DNA of 64,000 bases, from the NCBI GenBank assembly GCA_029378245.1, contig JARKIF010000011.1:1364001-1428000 (forward strand), written 5' to 3'. Position numbers and translations under genes: made by a program. Of this stretch, positions 1 to 11,225 are shown piece after piece. The notes below the pieces were generated by a model, which saw only the letters and a program-made list of their open reading frames with translations, did not search any database and was not told the origin of the DNA. Source of the stretch: Roridomyces roridus. Lineage: Eukaryota; Basidiomycota; Agaricomycetes; Agaricales; Mycenaceae. Within the stretch, counting starts at the first letter, position 1. Every line of letters starts with the position of its first letter.

Positions 1-33
1 CTGGCCTGAGTCTGATATGAGCATTCGACATGT

Positions 34-2153
34 TCGGGGGTTAGTGACTTCGGTTAGCTACTGAAAGTTCGTGAGTTCCATTTCCTACTGCGAAAGTTCG
101 TGACTTGAGCAAGGTACTGTGAAACCTTGTCACTTGCGTCCAACAGTGTGAAAGCTCGTTCCTCCTGTGATCACCTGACCGCGTCTTCCAGTTTGCATGT
201 GGTCGACGTCGGGATTGATGCGAGGATGACAGCCAGGAGCCGGCATCTAACCGGCACACGGCCGTGGCCTGTAGTTGGTTCGGCGATCACGGCATGCTCA
301 TTCAACGAATCGCCTGCCTTCCTTCAAGTTGTAAATCTCGATAATGGGTGTATCTGTCCTGGATAACTTGCCGCTCCTCACGGCTCTGTATTGGGGGCAC
401 CTGCAGACTTACAGTGCTTCTGAACTGCATTGTAACTGTGTCTTCATCAACAATATCTAGTTGAACTGATATGTAGCGTAGTGTACAGGGTATCAAACAA
501 TATTCAGTCATTTTACATCAGCTAAAATGGCGGGGAGCAGTTCTGAGTACTCCCCGAGAATCCATTCAGCGGTGTGAGGTTGAAACCGTGCCTCTCGAAT
601 CCCCACCCCTTCAACGGAGCGAGCCGCAGCCGCAGGCGTTTGAGCGGCGCACCCGGCGTCGAGGAACGAGATCCAGAGGGTTTGCAAGGGCGCGTCGTTC
701 GAATCTGGATTAGTATCAACACAACCGCTCCAATCAATGTACCGACCTTGAGCGCTTGAGCTTCTACGATGACGGCGAGGTTTGGTTGCTAAAAGAACAG
801 AGAGTTAGTTTCGGAAGCGACGGGGGTGGTTAAACGCACCGGATTTTGCTCTGGGGGCATTCAATAGTCTCTCTTGACAGACACTTTATCAAATTGCCGC
901 TCGTTCCTCGCGTGATAAAGTCTGTTGGTTACCGCGGTCTGATTAGCGGTAGCCGTCCTTATTATGCAAGCATCATACCTATTCCCTCTGTTCAGACGTG
1001 TATTTGCGTTGCCAAAGCAGGTGAGACCCTTTCGATGACTTCCACGATGCATGCTGCGAATTTGTTTTATTTTTTGAGGTCGCTGTTGGTGAGCACGGAG
1101 CAAAAGGCCCGATTGATGCGATCGTCACGTGCCTTTCGCCCTTGCTGGTACTCGTTCGGAAGCGTAGCATTCGGCACAAACTGTGTCATGGGACATAGAT
1201 TCGAGACAACTGGGTGCTTGGACACGCTTCTAACGCGAAAAATATACTGGGTTAGTGAGAGTGAAGTCTGCTCGCATCGTGCACGTGATGGCTTACATAA
1301 TAAGGGTGGCTACCACTTGTCAGAGCGTGGTAACTAACAGACTAGGCATTCAAAGTCTTTGTCTTTTCAGACTATCGGAGGAGCTGGACTGGTTAGCGCA
1401 TGAGCCGGGTGGGTTGACCGACCTGGAATCCAGACATACAACCCCGTCTCGAGCTCCAAACCCAACCCGGGAATGTGAGGCGACAGCGGCGCGGTACCTA
1501 AACGACGGATCAGCAGCGATAAACTGTACATACCATTGCTATCCCAGGGCCCAGGCCACGCCCCGCTCCAGAATCCAGAATCGGTGCGTAAACAGAGAGG
1601 AGCCCTGTTCCGACGAAGCATCCGAGAGAAATCCGTCTTGCAAGGGCGTCCCGTCCATGGAATCAGCCGTGTAACCATTGTAAGAGTACGTAGGACGCTT
1701 GAGTGTGATACTCCAGACCGTCACCATCGCGTAGTCGAACGAACACGGAGTATTCGGAGCGGTGGAGGCTGGTATGTTCGGTAGCGTACGGAAATCGTCG
1801 AGATACGGGCTGAAGCCGTCCTGGGGACTCAGGCTGCTGGAGGACTCGGAGGTCCATCAACTTTTAAGTTAATTGGTTGCGGGAGACTTGCCCTGGCACT
1901 CACGCGTCAGGTGGCATACGTCCCGCGCTGTCCATGTTGAACGGGCACGCGAGCGGCGTCGTCGATGGTGGTGGTAACGGAAAGAGAAGTGACAGTGCAC
2001 GTGGCATCTGCCGACACCAAACAACGCCTGCGGAAGCAAAGTAACGAGCTTTCGCCAATTTAGCTAAAATTGGTTGGAAGGCACGAGCTTTCTCAATCAC
2101 CGGTGGAACTCACGAACTTTCTCAATTTAAGCGAAGTCACTAACCCCCACACA
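34..2153. mobile_element. 2.1-kb non-autonomous element with terminal inverted repeats
   Basis: The left end (34-80) and the right end (2102-2153) are inverted copies. Both contain GGGGGTTAGTGACTTCG and then AAAGTTCGTGAGTTCCA read inward. Degenerate copies of the AAAGTTCGTGA motif recur below each end (about 91-105 and 148-160 on the left, 2045-2100 on the right), as subterminal transposase-binding repeats do. Only short ORFs lie inside and none resembles a transposase, so the element is non-autonomous. I found no clean target duplication, and the superfamily is open. Sequence 1-33 is outside it and uninformative. Confidence 0.6.
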
Positions 2154-2156
2154 TCC

Positions 2157-2614
2157 TAAGGTAGGGCTCACTCATAAGCAACCTACCCCACGTGCCGTGA
2201 CTGATCGTCCAAATTGGGAATGATGGCATCCTGTGGGCACAAATCGACATTTTGTGTGGGCACCTAGACACGGACAACGAAATCTCATACCAAAAATTCT
2301 TTAGATTACTTATATGTTCAATTCAATGAAGTTACAAGAAATTTTGAAACACCTGCACATTGCTGAAAGCGAAATACAGTGAATTTGCGTCCTAATTGTT
2401 TTCATCGCCCTGAAAAGCCGCTGGTTTGGGACAAAAACTTAGATTTTGTGATTAAAGGTCTCTATGCAGAATTCTTCGTAGCTAAAATGTGTACCCGACT
2501 CTCTGTTGTGAGTCAATTCACATTTGATCCAGCCAAAACTGTAATCAATCCCAATATGGTCTGTCACGCTCAATCACGTGGGGTAGGTCGCTTATGACTG
2601 AGCCCTACCTTACA
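2157..2614. mobile_element. MITE with about 35-bp inverted repeats and probable TA target duplication
   Basis: The left end reads AGGTAGGGCTCACTCATAAG and continues to ACCTACCCCACGTG. The right end (about 2576-2614) is its reverse complement with three differences. Both ends are bordered by TA, as in Tc1/mariner-derived (Stowaway-like) MITEs. There is no coding capacity. Its left end starts directly after the right end of the 34-2153 element, so the two are adjacent insertions. Confidence 0.65.
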
Positions 2615-2711
2615 TACCCTCTGATATTCAAGATATTTTCATGGCTTTCTCGAGCACTCCCTTGCGCCTCTCGTTTTGCCTCTTTGTGTATGCGGCCGAT
2701 GGACTTAATCT

Positions 2712-3482
2712 CAGTAACCATATGAGAATTGTTGAACAAGCAAGCGTCGGAACGTCACACGTGTTTAACAGGCACGTTCAACCGCTGTTGGTTGAACAGT
2801 AGCATTTCGACAAAAATGCCACTAGCGGGAATCAAACTGAAGGCTGACTGAATCAAGCAACACAAAGGGACAGGGCAAGGAACCGCTACACTAAACAAGA
2901 ATTGAAAAGTTGCGGGAGTGGTCGTATTCTACCGTGTCCCTGACGACTCCACTCGGCACTATGTACTCTTCAATAAGCAATAAGTATCAAATCTTCCTGC
3001 AAGTCAAACGTCAGAGGTTGATCAGTTGGAAGGTGTTCTGGGCCTCAGACCCAGGTATTGAGTCTCTTCAGTTCTTTCCATAAAGCTGGATTCTGACTCT
3101 GTTACACAGAAACATCTTTGGCGGAGGAATTGTGTTGAAGCAGAGGAGACAAGGTCAGAGCCAGGCTATGTATGGAAGCACTTGAGCTGGTGGAATGGTT
3201 GTATGGCTCAGCGGTTACCTTGTTGTCTTACTGATTTGTTATGGTCTCTGGTTCGAGCCTTACTGGTGGTCGCTTTTTGAGCAAACAATGGGCTGTTCAA
3301 CGGAGATGTTCAACCCTTCCGTTAAACAGAGTCGCCCCATGGAACCTGTTCAACCACACTGAACAACTATTAAACCGTTAGATCTGGACCCTTCCCCTCA
3401 CGCTCCGGTATGTTCAACCTCCCTGTTAAACGGTAGTGACGTTGCGACGCGGCATTGTTCAACAATTCTCATATGGTTACTG
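2712..3482. mobile_element. 770-bp inverted-repeat element downstream of an F-box gene
   Basis: About 70 bp at the left end (2712-2785) is repeated inverted at 3410-3482. The outer part, CAGTAACCATATGAGAATTG, is perfectly mirrored, followed by repeated GTTGAAC / GTTCAAC motifs that also occur inside the element (near 2790, 3294 and 3345). The right end stops about 20 bp beyond the stop codon of the F-box gene on the minus strand, so it probably overlaps that gene's 3' UTR. There is no ORF of note. No target duplication was recognised. Confidence 0.6.
3196..3275 (+). repeat. tRNA-like segment (possible SINE head)
   Basis: TGGCTCAGCGG at 3204-3214 fits the tRNA A-box consensus exactly. GGTTCGAGCC at 3250-3259 fits the B-box. 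Their 46-bp spacing is what RNA polymerase III promoters use. No acceptor-stem pairing or good anticodon arm is visible, so this is not a working tRNA. It is better read as a tRNA-derived SINE or promoter fragment carried inside the 2712-3482 element. Confidence 0.4.
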
Positions 3483-3500
3483 CACCCGATCCGTCCACAT

Positions 3501-4883
3501 CTATGCCTCCGACACCTTTTCAGAAATCTCGAGATCCATCCCATCCTGCACCAGGCTTTCCAACGCCGCACAAATCTGCGCTTTCCCCCTCTCAAATGGC
3601 GGGGGTTCTTTCCTAAGATGACGACCAGCCGGCCGTCCCAGTGGAATCAGTTTGAAGGACTGGAGAATCGCTACGCCGAGGGACTTGCTGCAACGCGCGG
3701 ACAGGACCTCCCGGAGTTGGTCGCAGAGTATGGAGAGGTTGTCAGGCCATGGAACACGCAGAGTGAGGCTGACTATTTTGGGGAGGAATCCGGGGTCCGT
3801 ACGCAGCGCGTTCAAGAAGGAGAGCATTGTGTCGTGCTCTGCGAGGGATATATAGAGATTTTGGAGCCGCGGGACGAGCCGACACAATGAAATTGCATCT
3901 GTATGAAAGTGATATTGCTCCATTTCGAAACCGTCAGCGCCCGCCAGCCGCAACGTCCCCAAGGGCGCGCCGGACCTGGTGAGGAACGCGTCAAACTCCT
4001 CCGCCTTGATGTCGAATGCGGAAAGATGAAGGAATTCGAGGGCGGGCAAGGTGAGATGTCTCAGCACGTCGGCGGTGCATTTGGGGTAAAAGCCACCGAG
4101 ATGGAGTCGCCGGATGCAGGGATGAGTGCGTGGCTTGTAATGTCGGGATCGCTCGTCCGAGTCCGAGTCATCCGAGTCCTCCCCAGAGTCCTCCAATGGC
4201 CAAGATTGGTCGAGAGAAGGCCAACGGAGGAGAGTGCACTCGGTGAGACGCGGGGCATTGTGAATGAATTCGAGGCAACCGTCGAGACCCCACTGGTTGT
4301 GTGTAAGGCGAGTGGGACCCAGCGTCAGTTTCTCCAGAACGGGGAAGAGCGTCTTCAAGAAACTGCTGATGTCCCATGGGTCGATGCCGGATGGCAGATC
4401 ATCCATGTCTACAGAGACCTCCAATTCGACGAATTGCCCCGCTCGTTCCGTCACCACGTCCTCCACCTCCGAATCCCCAGCCCCGGAAAGTAGGATCTTG
4501 ACAGGAAGGTGTTGCGCCCTGTCCATCCAAACCCCGAGGAGATTCGAAAACTCCTCGAGTTGGTTGTTAACGTGTATACACGTCCACAGCGAGGGGGTGG
4601 CTAGGGCGATTTGCGTCCACGAGCGACAAATCCGCATGAGCAGCATGGGGGCGGTGAGAGGGTTCGGTTGTCGGTCATCCCGGTGCCGTGGGATACATTT
4701 ATTGAAAATCATGGATGAGAGCTCGAGGGGAAGACGACTCATCGGGTCTCTGAGAACATTCAATTCCTGCTGGGCTGCGCATTTCTGTTGTTCGAGCTCC
4801 TTGATGGCTTTTCTGTGCTCAGAAATGGCGCCGGTTATGCTTTGGATGCGTTTCCGAATGTCTTTGACCGCAGAGGACGCCAT
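3501..4883 (-). CDS. F-box protein with N-terminal coiled coil
   Basis: A single 460-codon exon. Residues 1-45 are charged and helical (KDIRKRIQSI ... KAIKELEQQK), a short coiled coil. Residues about 46-95 form the F-box (DPMSRLPLELSSMIFNKCIP ... LLMRICRSWTQIALATPSLW), which in this family docks to Skp1 of SCF ubiquitin ligases. The rest has irregular leucine-rich segments that would bind the target, plus an acidic stretch (about 218-232, EDSGEDSDDSDSDE). Agaricomycetes have large, fast-evolving families of such proteins, and the target cannot be inferred. It is transcribed divergently from the F-box gene at 4994 across 110 bp. Confidence 0.85.
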   Translation of the reverse strand: MASSAVKDIRKRIQSITGAISEHRKAIKELEQQKCAAQQELNVLRDPMSRLPLELSSMIFNKCIPRHRDDRQPNPLTAPMLLMRICRSWTQIALATPSLWTCIHVNNQLEEFSNLLGVWMDRAQHLPVKILLSGAGDSEVEDVVTERAGQFVELEVSVDMDDLPSGIDPWDISSFLKTLFPVLEKLTLGPTRLTHNQWGLDGCLEFIHNAPRLTECTLLRWPSLDQSWPLEDSGEDSDDSDSDERSRHYKPRTHPCIRRLHLGGFYPKCTADVLRHLTLPALEFLHLSAFDIKAEEFDAFLTRSGAPLGTLRLAGADGFEMEQYHFHTDAISLCRLVPRLQNLYISLAEHDTMLSFLNALRTDPGFLPKIVSLTLRVPWPDNLSILCDQLREVLSARCSKSLGVAILQSFKLIPLGRPAGRHLRKEPPPFERGKAQICAALESLVQDGMDLEISEKVSEA

Positions 4884-4993
4884 TGTGAGACGAGGTCAGA
4901 TGTCAGAAGAAAGGAGCGCAAGCACTGCCAAGCAGTGCCACGGATCAGACAAGGCCGGATCAAACCCTCTTCGCTCTTCCGAGTCTTCCCTCC
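4884..4993. promoter_or_regulatory. Short divergent intergenic region between two F-box genes
   Basis: Only 110 bp separate the two start codons, so both promoters and 5' UTRs must lie here or overlap. No TATA box is evident. It is inferred to be a bidirectional promoter from geometry alone. Confidence 0.45.
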
Positions 4994-6368
4994 ATGACCC
5001 AAAACGATATCGACACCGAGAGCTCTCCAGCACCGATCTTTCGCCTCCCAGACGAGCTCATCGTCGAAATCGTCATCACTGCCTACCGTCCTCCGCCAGC
5101 AACCTCTCCGTGGAATACCAGGGAGGCAGAGGATCCCCAATGGACCATGTCCCACGTTTGCCGCCGTTTGCGTCACGCGGTCATAAACGCCTCGGTTCTG
5201 TGGAGATGGGCAATGGCGGACCTCTCCCGCGTCGGATCCGTAGAAAGGTTCAAGCTCTACATCGAACGGTCTGCGCCTTGCAAAATCCGCGTGTCCCTGT
5301 CAGCCGGGCCATCCGATATCGAGGCTCAATCTCTCCGCGCTCTTGACACCGACTGCGTCGCTCGCGTTGCGGCTCTGTACATCCTCTTCGAGTCACGTCA
5401 GGCGTTGGACACGATCTTGCACCCGTTCCGAAATGTCGCGGCGCCCTCCTTGTCCATTCTCGACATCCGGAGTTCCGAGCCGTGCAAGGGAACGGACGAT
5501 CCTGTCGTCGATTTATCTGCGCTGAACGCCGCGAGGCTCTTTGGACTCGTGCTGGACAGCTGCATTTGTGGTCCCGACATCCCTGATTCGATGAGATCTT
5601 CTCTCGTCCATCTCAGGTTCCTTCATTCGGCCGCATTACATGACCTGGATCTCTGGGCATTCCTATTTGAAGATTCCAGCTCGCAACCCTTGCGATCGTT
5701 GACCAGCTTGTACCTCGACTGGTGTGGAGCGATTCGATTTTCGCATCCCCTCAATCGGGACATCGTGAGCCACTCGCTTACTCACCTCAGCTTGGAATTA
5801 TATGGCCGAACCGAGGAAGCTGTATTGGACACTTTGATTGCGTTTTCCATGCCGGCGCTCACCCATCTCAGCATCCATAGTATTCACGGCACCCACATAT
5901 CCACGATCTGCAACGCAGATTCGCCATTTTCCTCGCTTACCCTCCTTGAAATGGCTCGCATTTGTAAACACCCGTTTGAAATGCCGCATCAGCAATCACA
6001 ACCACGTACCCATCACTCGTCCTCTACACGCCTTGGCGAAACTCACCACCCTCATCCTCATCAAACAGTGTTTCACCGCGCGCATACTCTCCGATTTGTT
6101 GGGCCCGAATTCGGAGCCATGCCCGTATCTGGATATTCTTGCGGTGTGGCCGTTGGATTCGGACGTCGATCAAGTCTACGAGGTGCTTCAAGAGGTTGTG
6201 CGTTGCAAGCGCAGTTGTTCGCCAGTGGAGAGGATTCCGGTTTTGGGGCTGTCACCCGATTTGTATGCGCGGGCGTTTTGGGAAGAGAACACAGTGGAGG
6301 TCGGCTTGTTGAAGGATGTTGCTGAATTCGTGGATATCACACATCATAAATTTTCTTTCGCTAAATGA
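4994..6368 (+). CDS. F-box protein, reading frame shifts near 5975-6010
   Basis: The start MTQNDIDTESSPAPIFRLPDE leads into an F-box at residues 15-65 (FRLPDELIVEIVITAY ... WTMSHVCRRLRHAVINASVLWRWAM), followed by leucine-rich segments. The first frame stays open to 6325, but after about residue 325 it loses protein character (HHSSSTRLGETHHPHP). The +1 frame, open from 5838 to a stop at 6366-6368, carries the convincing C-terminus (LHALAKLTTLILIKQCF ... CPYLDILAVWPLDSDVDQVY ... DITHHKFSFAK). I found no intron of the right phase: GTAAAC at 5964 with CAG at 6066-6068 gives 105 nt, which keeps the wrong frame. This is either a one-base indel (pseudogene or assembly error) or an unrecognised splice. 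Confidence 0.7.
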
Positions 6369-6702
6369 TACAATGCTTATTGCATGACGCTCAATGATAA
6401 ATATGATTCGATGACCATATGACATCGGAGACCAGTCGAGGTGAATGGCACGACAGATGGGGTATTGCGGAAACAGAACTGAATAAGTTCTGCTTCAAAA
6501 AAAAGTCAAGGAACTTGCCGCGCCCACAATATCACGCAGCCCAGAGTCGAATGAGGGTTCGTGAATCGTCAGTCTATCAGAAAGAATCGGGAGACGACTA
6601 TGATCGCCGTGGTGCACTTCTCATTGTTAGCATGCCATTGGGGTTAACTTGCTCAATCTCCAACATCGAAGACTACAGTAGCAAACTCCAATTTTCTTAG
6701 TA

Positions 6703-8898
6703 TCAGGTATAAAGGGAGACTTGCTTAACATGAGCTTTGAATGATTGTCGATATTTCTGGGCAAGATTCTGTGGGGAGCGAGTGAATTTAGAGGCGTGTC
6801 CAAAAAATATTCAGAACATACCGCCGGCGTTCGCAGGACCGATACTTTTTCAATAAGCCCGGAGCCCACGGGACGACCGACCACCCATGTTTCAAATGTG
6901 TCGCTGCATATGAGTGTATAAGTCCCAGTAGGAATAGGCTGCGCGTGTCGCGCAATTACAGTCAACCCCACCGTATCCAAGTGGGTTGTTGGTAATTGCA
7001 CAACACCATTTCGATAGCCTCGGTTTCCTGGCTCCGATTCCACCTGTAAATGACAACCGTCAAACCGGAACCCCTTGTGCGAGAAACAGCCGGTTTCAAC
7101 GTCAAACTCGACCGCCTCGCACAGGACGAGCCCCGGTATGCTTGGAAGCCGCTCGGCGTCTTTTATTTGCTGCCATGACGGACACCAGCGATACTGCTGT
7201 TTCCCGGGCTCAGGAAACATGAAGAGGAGATCACCACGGCGGTCTGGGTTGATTACTTTCACGAGGCTGTCCCAAGCGTGCTCTGGTGACTGTCCGACAA
7301 TGTATGGCGGTAGAACGGATGCTGAGATGCGGTACGCGAGCCCGGCGATCTTGTCTAATTCGCTGGATGCTGATCGAGGGCGCATAGCTGTCAGGATTGG
7401 GTAGATGCAGTCAAAATTGTGCGAGCCAGTGATGAGTTTCAGGTCTGATAGTTTTTCGTAGAAGCGCCGCTCGTTTGGGTTCTTGATACTACCCTCCTCG
7501 TCAACGGCTACACGATCCGGCACAGGGGATGATGGGGTGACACCGGCGATGATCGAGTTCTCAGTCACTTCTTGAAGCGTCCAAGCTCGATTGATCCAGT
7601 GCCGCTCGTGGTCGAGGTTTTCGATACGGAAGGGACGCCCTAATCCACTGTAGTAGTGAATCACAATGTTGGAAGGGGTGTAGACGGATCCGATGGTCGG
7701 GACGTCTACCAACCACTCCTCCCGCCGGGTGGCCTCCTTCTCCGGTGCGCCCTCTTGGCGCAGACAGAGAACATCCAGCCAAGCATATTGCAGGCCGAGG
7801 TTGAGAATCTCGACGCGCACGCGCTCCAGGGTGATGTCGTTAGGTATTGGGACAGGCCATTCGAAACTGTTGATCGCTGTCTGGATATTTTGGCGGCGGG
7901 AGGGTTCCATCCAGCTATGAGAGACAGCGCCCAGAAAATGCGACGTTGCAGCGGAGAAGGGGACCACACGATTGCTGTAAAGGTCCCATATACGCCGGGG
8001 TGGGATATTGGGATTGACAAAACTGTTCGTTGTGCGGTCGAGCGCAGCGGCGCGGCGCTCTGCATAGTCTTGTGTGCGTGCGGCCAAGTTACGCAAACCG
8101 GCGACGGGATCCTGATGCCAGCCGGGACGCAGGTATGCATAAATAAGTCCGAAGTCATATTCCATGTCGATATACGACTGTAGCGCTGCAACAAGTTCGG
8201 GATGTTGCACAAAAGTGTAACATGTCCCGCGGATCTCGTTTAATTTTCCCAGCAGACTTGCGGGGGAAGAAAACCGAAGTGAGGCCTCCGTCGAAGAGAT
8301 TATCCCTGAGCAAGTGTGTCGAATCTGAAGGGAAATGTCGACAACATCAGGGAAATGGCTGTCTGGCGTGGAGGTAATGGTAGCAATCCTGGCAACGGAC
8401 GCCAACCCAGGGAATTTAGATAATTTTTCACGAGCTCTGCGGCGAGCCTCCCTTCTTTCCTCTGAACCTTATCAGACGTGCAAAAAATAGATTGCGGTAG
8501 CAGCACGTACCTGCGGTATTTTTATGCGGCACGCTTGCCTCCTCTTCGTGGTCTGGAATCATCGCTCGCCGATTATCCTCTTCAGCAGCGAGTTGCTGAA
8601 CGGTCTCCAACCCCTTCCTCACTCCCTCCTCCTTCATCGCCTCCTTGCAGTGTTTCGCCCGTGCAGCCTCCATCGGTGCTTCGGGAGCCCTTCTCACATT
8701 TTCCTCGGCCTCCTCCCTCAGCTTGTCGGCCGCCTGAGCAGCCTGAGCTCGCGATTCCATGCCGCCCCCCTCCTCCAAGTTACGGCTGTGCGCTTCTTCC
8801 ATGGCGTTGTGTGTCGGATTGTCTCCGGATGGGGTGGACCGGCTGGCGGAAATCAAGTACCCCACGGCTCTGGCTATGGCAGAGATGAGTGCGCCCAT
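6703..8898 (-). CDS. HET-domain (heterokaryon-incompatibility-like) protein
   Basis: I splice three exons: 8898-8511, 8461-6822 and 6768-6703, with introns 8462-8510 (49 nt) and 6769-6821 (53 nt), both GT-AG and phase-consistent. This gives 697 aa ending KQVSLYT. The chosen start (MGALISAIARAVGYLISA) gives an N-terminal glycine and a hydrophobic helix; an upstream ATG at 8991 is possible. Residues about 45-145 are a charged Ala/Glu/Arg-rich coiled coil that the first intron interrupts cleanly. Residues about 308-428 hold the HET core (AVSHSWMEPSRRQNI, YAWLDVLCLRQE, HWINRAWTLQE). HET domains act in fungal non-self recognition and can trigger cell death; in basidiomycetes most are uncharacterised, so the role here is inferred from the family. 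Confidence 0.85.
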
Positions 8899-9059
8899 CG
8901 GTGAGGGGAGGATATGGGGTACCGTGTGTGGTGTATGTCTGAAAGTGAGGTCTCCGATTAATCTGCGTAGGCGCTGACGTGGATCCGGCATGCTTGTACT
9001 AAAGTTAGGTTTAGAGCTATAAGTGGCTGAGGTGTAAAATTAAAATCCGGAAGTGCTTC

Positions 9060-9962
9060 TCTGTAGAACACGTTGAACAGTCACTGCAACGCGGGTTCTG
9101 CGTTGCAGAAAAGTCCAGGACAAACCGTCCATCGGAAGGCGAAGAGTCTGAGGTTGGGGCAGATGTCCTCGTCTAACGGGTTCGGGGAAGGATTTGAAGA
9201 GTCGACGTCGAAGAAAGGTGAGTTTGGGTAGGCTGTGGGGGCAGGGATGAAGCTGTCAACGGGTTTGCAGCGCGTCAAGGACCGTCCGACGCGCTAATTG
9301 TTGAAAGCCGGCGGAGTTGGCGTGGAATTACCATCGTATCACCATGAACGGTGTCGATGCTGCAAATCCACGGGATCATATTTGGGGGATGGAAGCTAGA
9401 TGAGAGCTTGGAATGCACAGATAGCCCTGGTTGCGTTAGAACAGCCGCTGAGGTTCTGACCATCTGCAGGAATCGATACGGGGCCCCGCGCCAGACCAGA
9501 TAAGAATGCAGATTCTTGCAGGTGAAAGAGCCAAGCGGGTAGTCCCAGTGATCCACAAACCAGCGAGCGCCGAGGAGAGCAGAGGCGGGCAGCGGGCTGA
9601 TCCTGAGCGTCGAGACCAAGATAAAAGGCGCTGCTGGTTGCCATCCAATGATCCCAGGCGTTTTCTGAATAGCGCTGGAATGTATTAAACCTGTGCCAGG
9701 CACGGCCGAGAAGATCACCAACCGCACCACTAGAGGGGTGCTGAAAAACAGAGCCGAAGGCTGCATCGCCCAGTCTCGAGTCGAACGGGAGCCTGGCTGC
9801 AGGTGCGGGTACCAATTGGATGAATTGCTCAGTCGGACTGGGTTGTTGCATTTGAGTACTTGAGATTGAATCCACATGAATACGGCATATCTGCGAGTCT
9901 GAAGTTCCAACCAATGTGAAAACCTGCTGCAGCCCGGAGAGATTATTGTAAGTAAGTAGCAT
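9060..9962 (-). other. Coding-like region of unknown identity
   Basis: Two overlapping frames stay open on the minus strand (9396-9962, 188 codons; 9275-9910, 211 codons). A short leucine-rich-like tail, DEDICPNLRLFAFRWT, is readable at 9081-9278. No single frame or simple splice joins them and I recognise no family. The tail resembles the C-terminal part of F-box/LRR proteins, so this may be the remnant of such a gene, but the claim is weak. It lies directly downstream of the MYND gene on the same strand. Confidence 0.2.
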
Positions 9963-9974
9963 TGATTGCAGAAT

Positions 9975-10839
9975 TCAGATCGTGTGATTAGGAATGTTCT
10001 CCTGCACCTGGAAGTGAAGGCTGGTATACCAATCGAGGGTCGGGTCCGTCAGCGCCGCGCTGCGAACCATCCTCTTCTGGACCGCAATCGGCTTGAACCT
10101 ACTCCCATAAATCATCAGAACTCACTCTGCGTGACCAAACCAACTACTCACCTAACCTCCTTCTCCACCGCCCCGGGAATCGCATGCGGACCCTCGTTAT
10201 GCGCAACGACAAGGACGGTAGCAAAATCCTCCTGCCCGTGTGTGTTGCGTTTGAGCATCTCCCGTTGCTGCATATGCATCCCCAGAAGGTTACCAGCTCC
10301 ATTCGTCGCAGTGACCTCGGCCGCAAGTCCCATCATAGTGTACATCTGGAGCATCGGCGTCACAACGGCGGACACGAGGTCGAAGCGCGCTCCAGCCTCG
10401 GTGTGTGGACGTGGGCGGAGGTTGATGACGAGTCCAAAGTTGTCGATATTCGAGGGGTGTGCGTTGAGCTCAAGGGCGACGATGGTGGCGCAGACGAGGG
10501 AGCCATTGAAGCGTGCGGTCCATAGGCGGAGGTGGTGCTGGAGAGGAGGCTCGGCTTGAGAGTCGCGCATGAACGATGCGGCGAGCAGACAGGTGGACTT
10601 GTGCTGCGGCCAATCTTGTCTTTGACATTCCTTGCTCTGTGGGATGTTAAGTAGCTTCGCGGTGAGTGAGAGATTCGAGGGGGAGCGTACGCAATACACG
10701 ACCGTCCTGGTAGAGTTAGACCTCGTTCCATTCCACTACGGACGGTTGAAGAGACTCACTTGCATCGACCACATTTACTCAAGTTCCTGTCGCTATGGCA
10801 GTCCCGTCTGTCGCACCGCAATGGACAAAGCCTCGGGAT
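9975..10839 (-). CDS. MYND zinc-finger protein (5' end unresolved)
   Basis: Four exons are placed: 10839-10760, 10706-10691 (16 nt), 10636-10152 and 10098-9975. The introns are 53, 54 and 53 nt. Together the first three exons rebuild a complete MYND finger, CDRRDCHSDRNLSKCGRCKT then VVYCSKECQRQDWPQHKSTC, with the C-x4-C, C-x2-C, C-x3-C and H-x3-C ligands. MYND fingers bind proline-rich peptides and often sit at the end of fungal proteins of unknown function. The following 200 residues are unrecognised and end VQENIPNHTI. Upstream of 10839 the frame has a stop that would be an intron's AG (TTAG). I could not place the first exon; an ATG at 10957-10959 is a candidate. Confidence 0.65.
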
Positions 10840-11225
10840 CTAAGTTGAGATCCCCGGCCGAGACGTCTTCCGCGGCAATGACTGAACGATTCAGGGTGAG
10901 TATCCGCTCATGGAAGGCGTGGAGGACTGACTTGTCGGCCTCAGAACGAGCTGAGGCATGATGACGGTGAAGAAAGACAAGCGGCGCTAGGCTGCGATCA
11001 AATCAAATCAGTTCCGGTGATGACCGATCACGGGTGATCACTCCGCTTTCAACCAAAACACGGAAATATCGCTCAGGCCGCCGCTGAGCAACGGAGTCTC
11101 CTGGGTTTTTTCGCCCAAGCATGGTACAAACCACACTGCCTAATTTATCTACATCAATGTTCACAGGGGCTGTGAATGTCTTTTGCCTGCTCATATAATA
11201 TATGACCTCGGCTGTAACACATTGA

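Noticed and set aside
3204..3259. A functional tRNA gene
   Set aside because: A- and B-boxes fit, but there is no acceptor stem and no acceptable anticodon arm.
3618..4493. Long plus-strand ORFs (90 and 196 codons) opposite the F-box gene
   Set aside because: They lack domain features and mirror a well-supported 460-codon F-box frame on the other strand.
7656..8183. Plus-strand 175-codon ORF
   Set aside because: It is antisense to the HET-domain exon, whose motifs are unambiguous.
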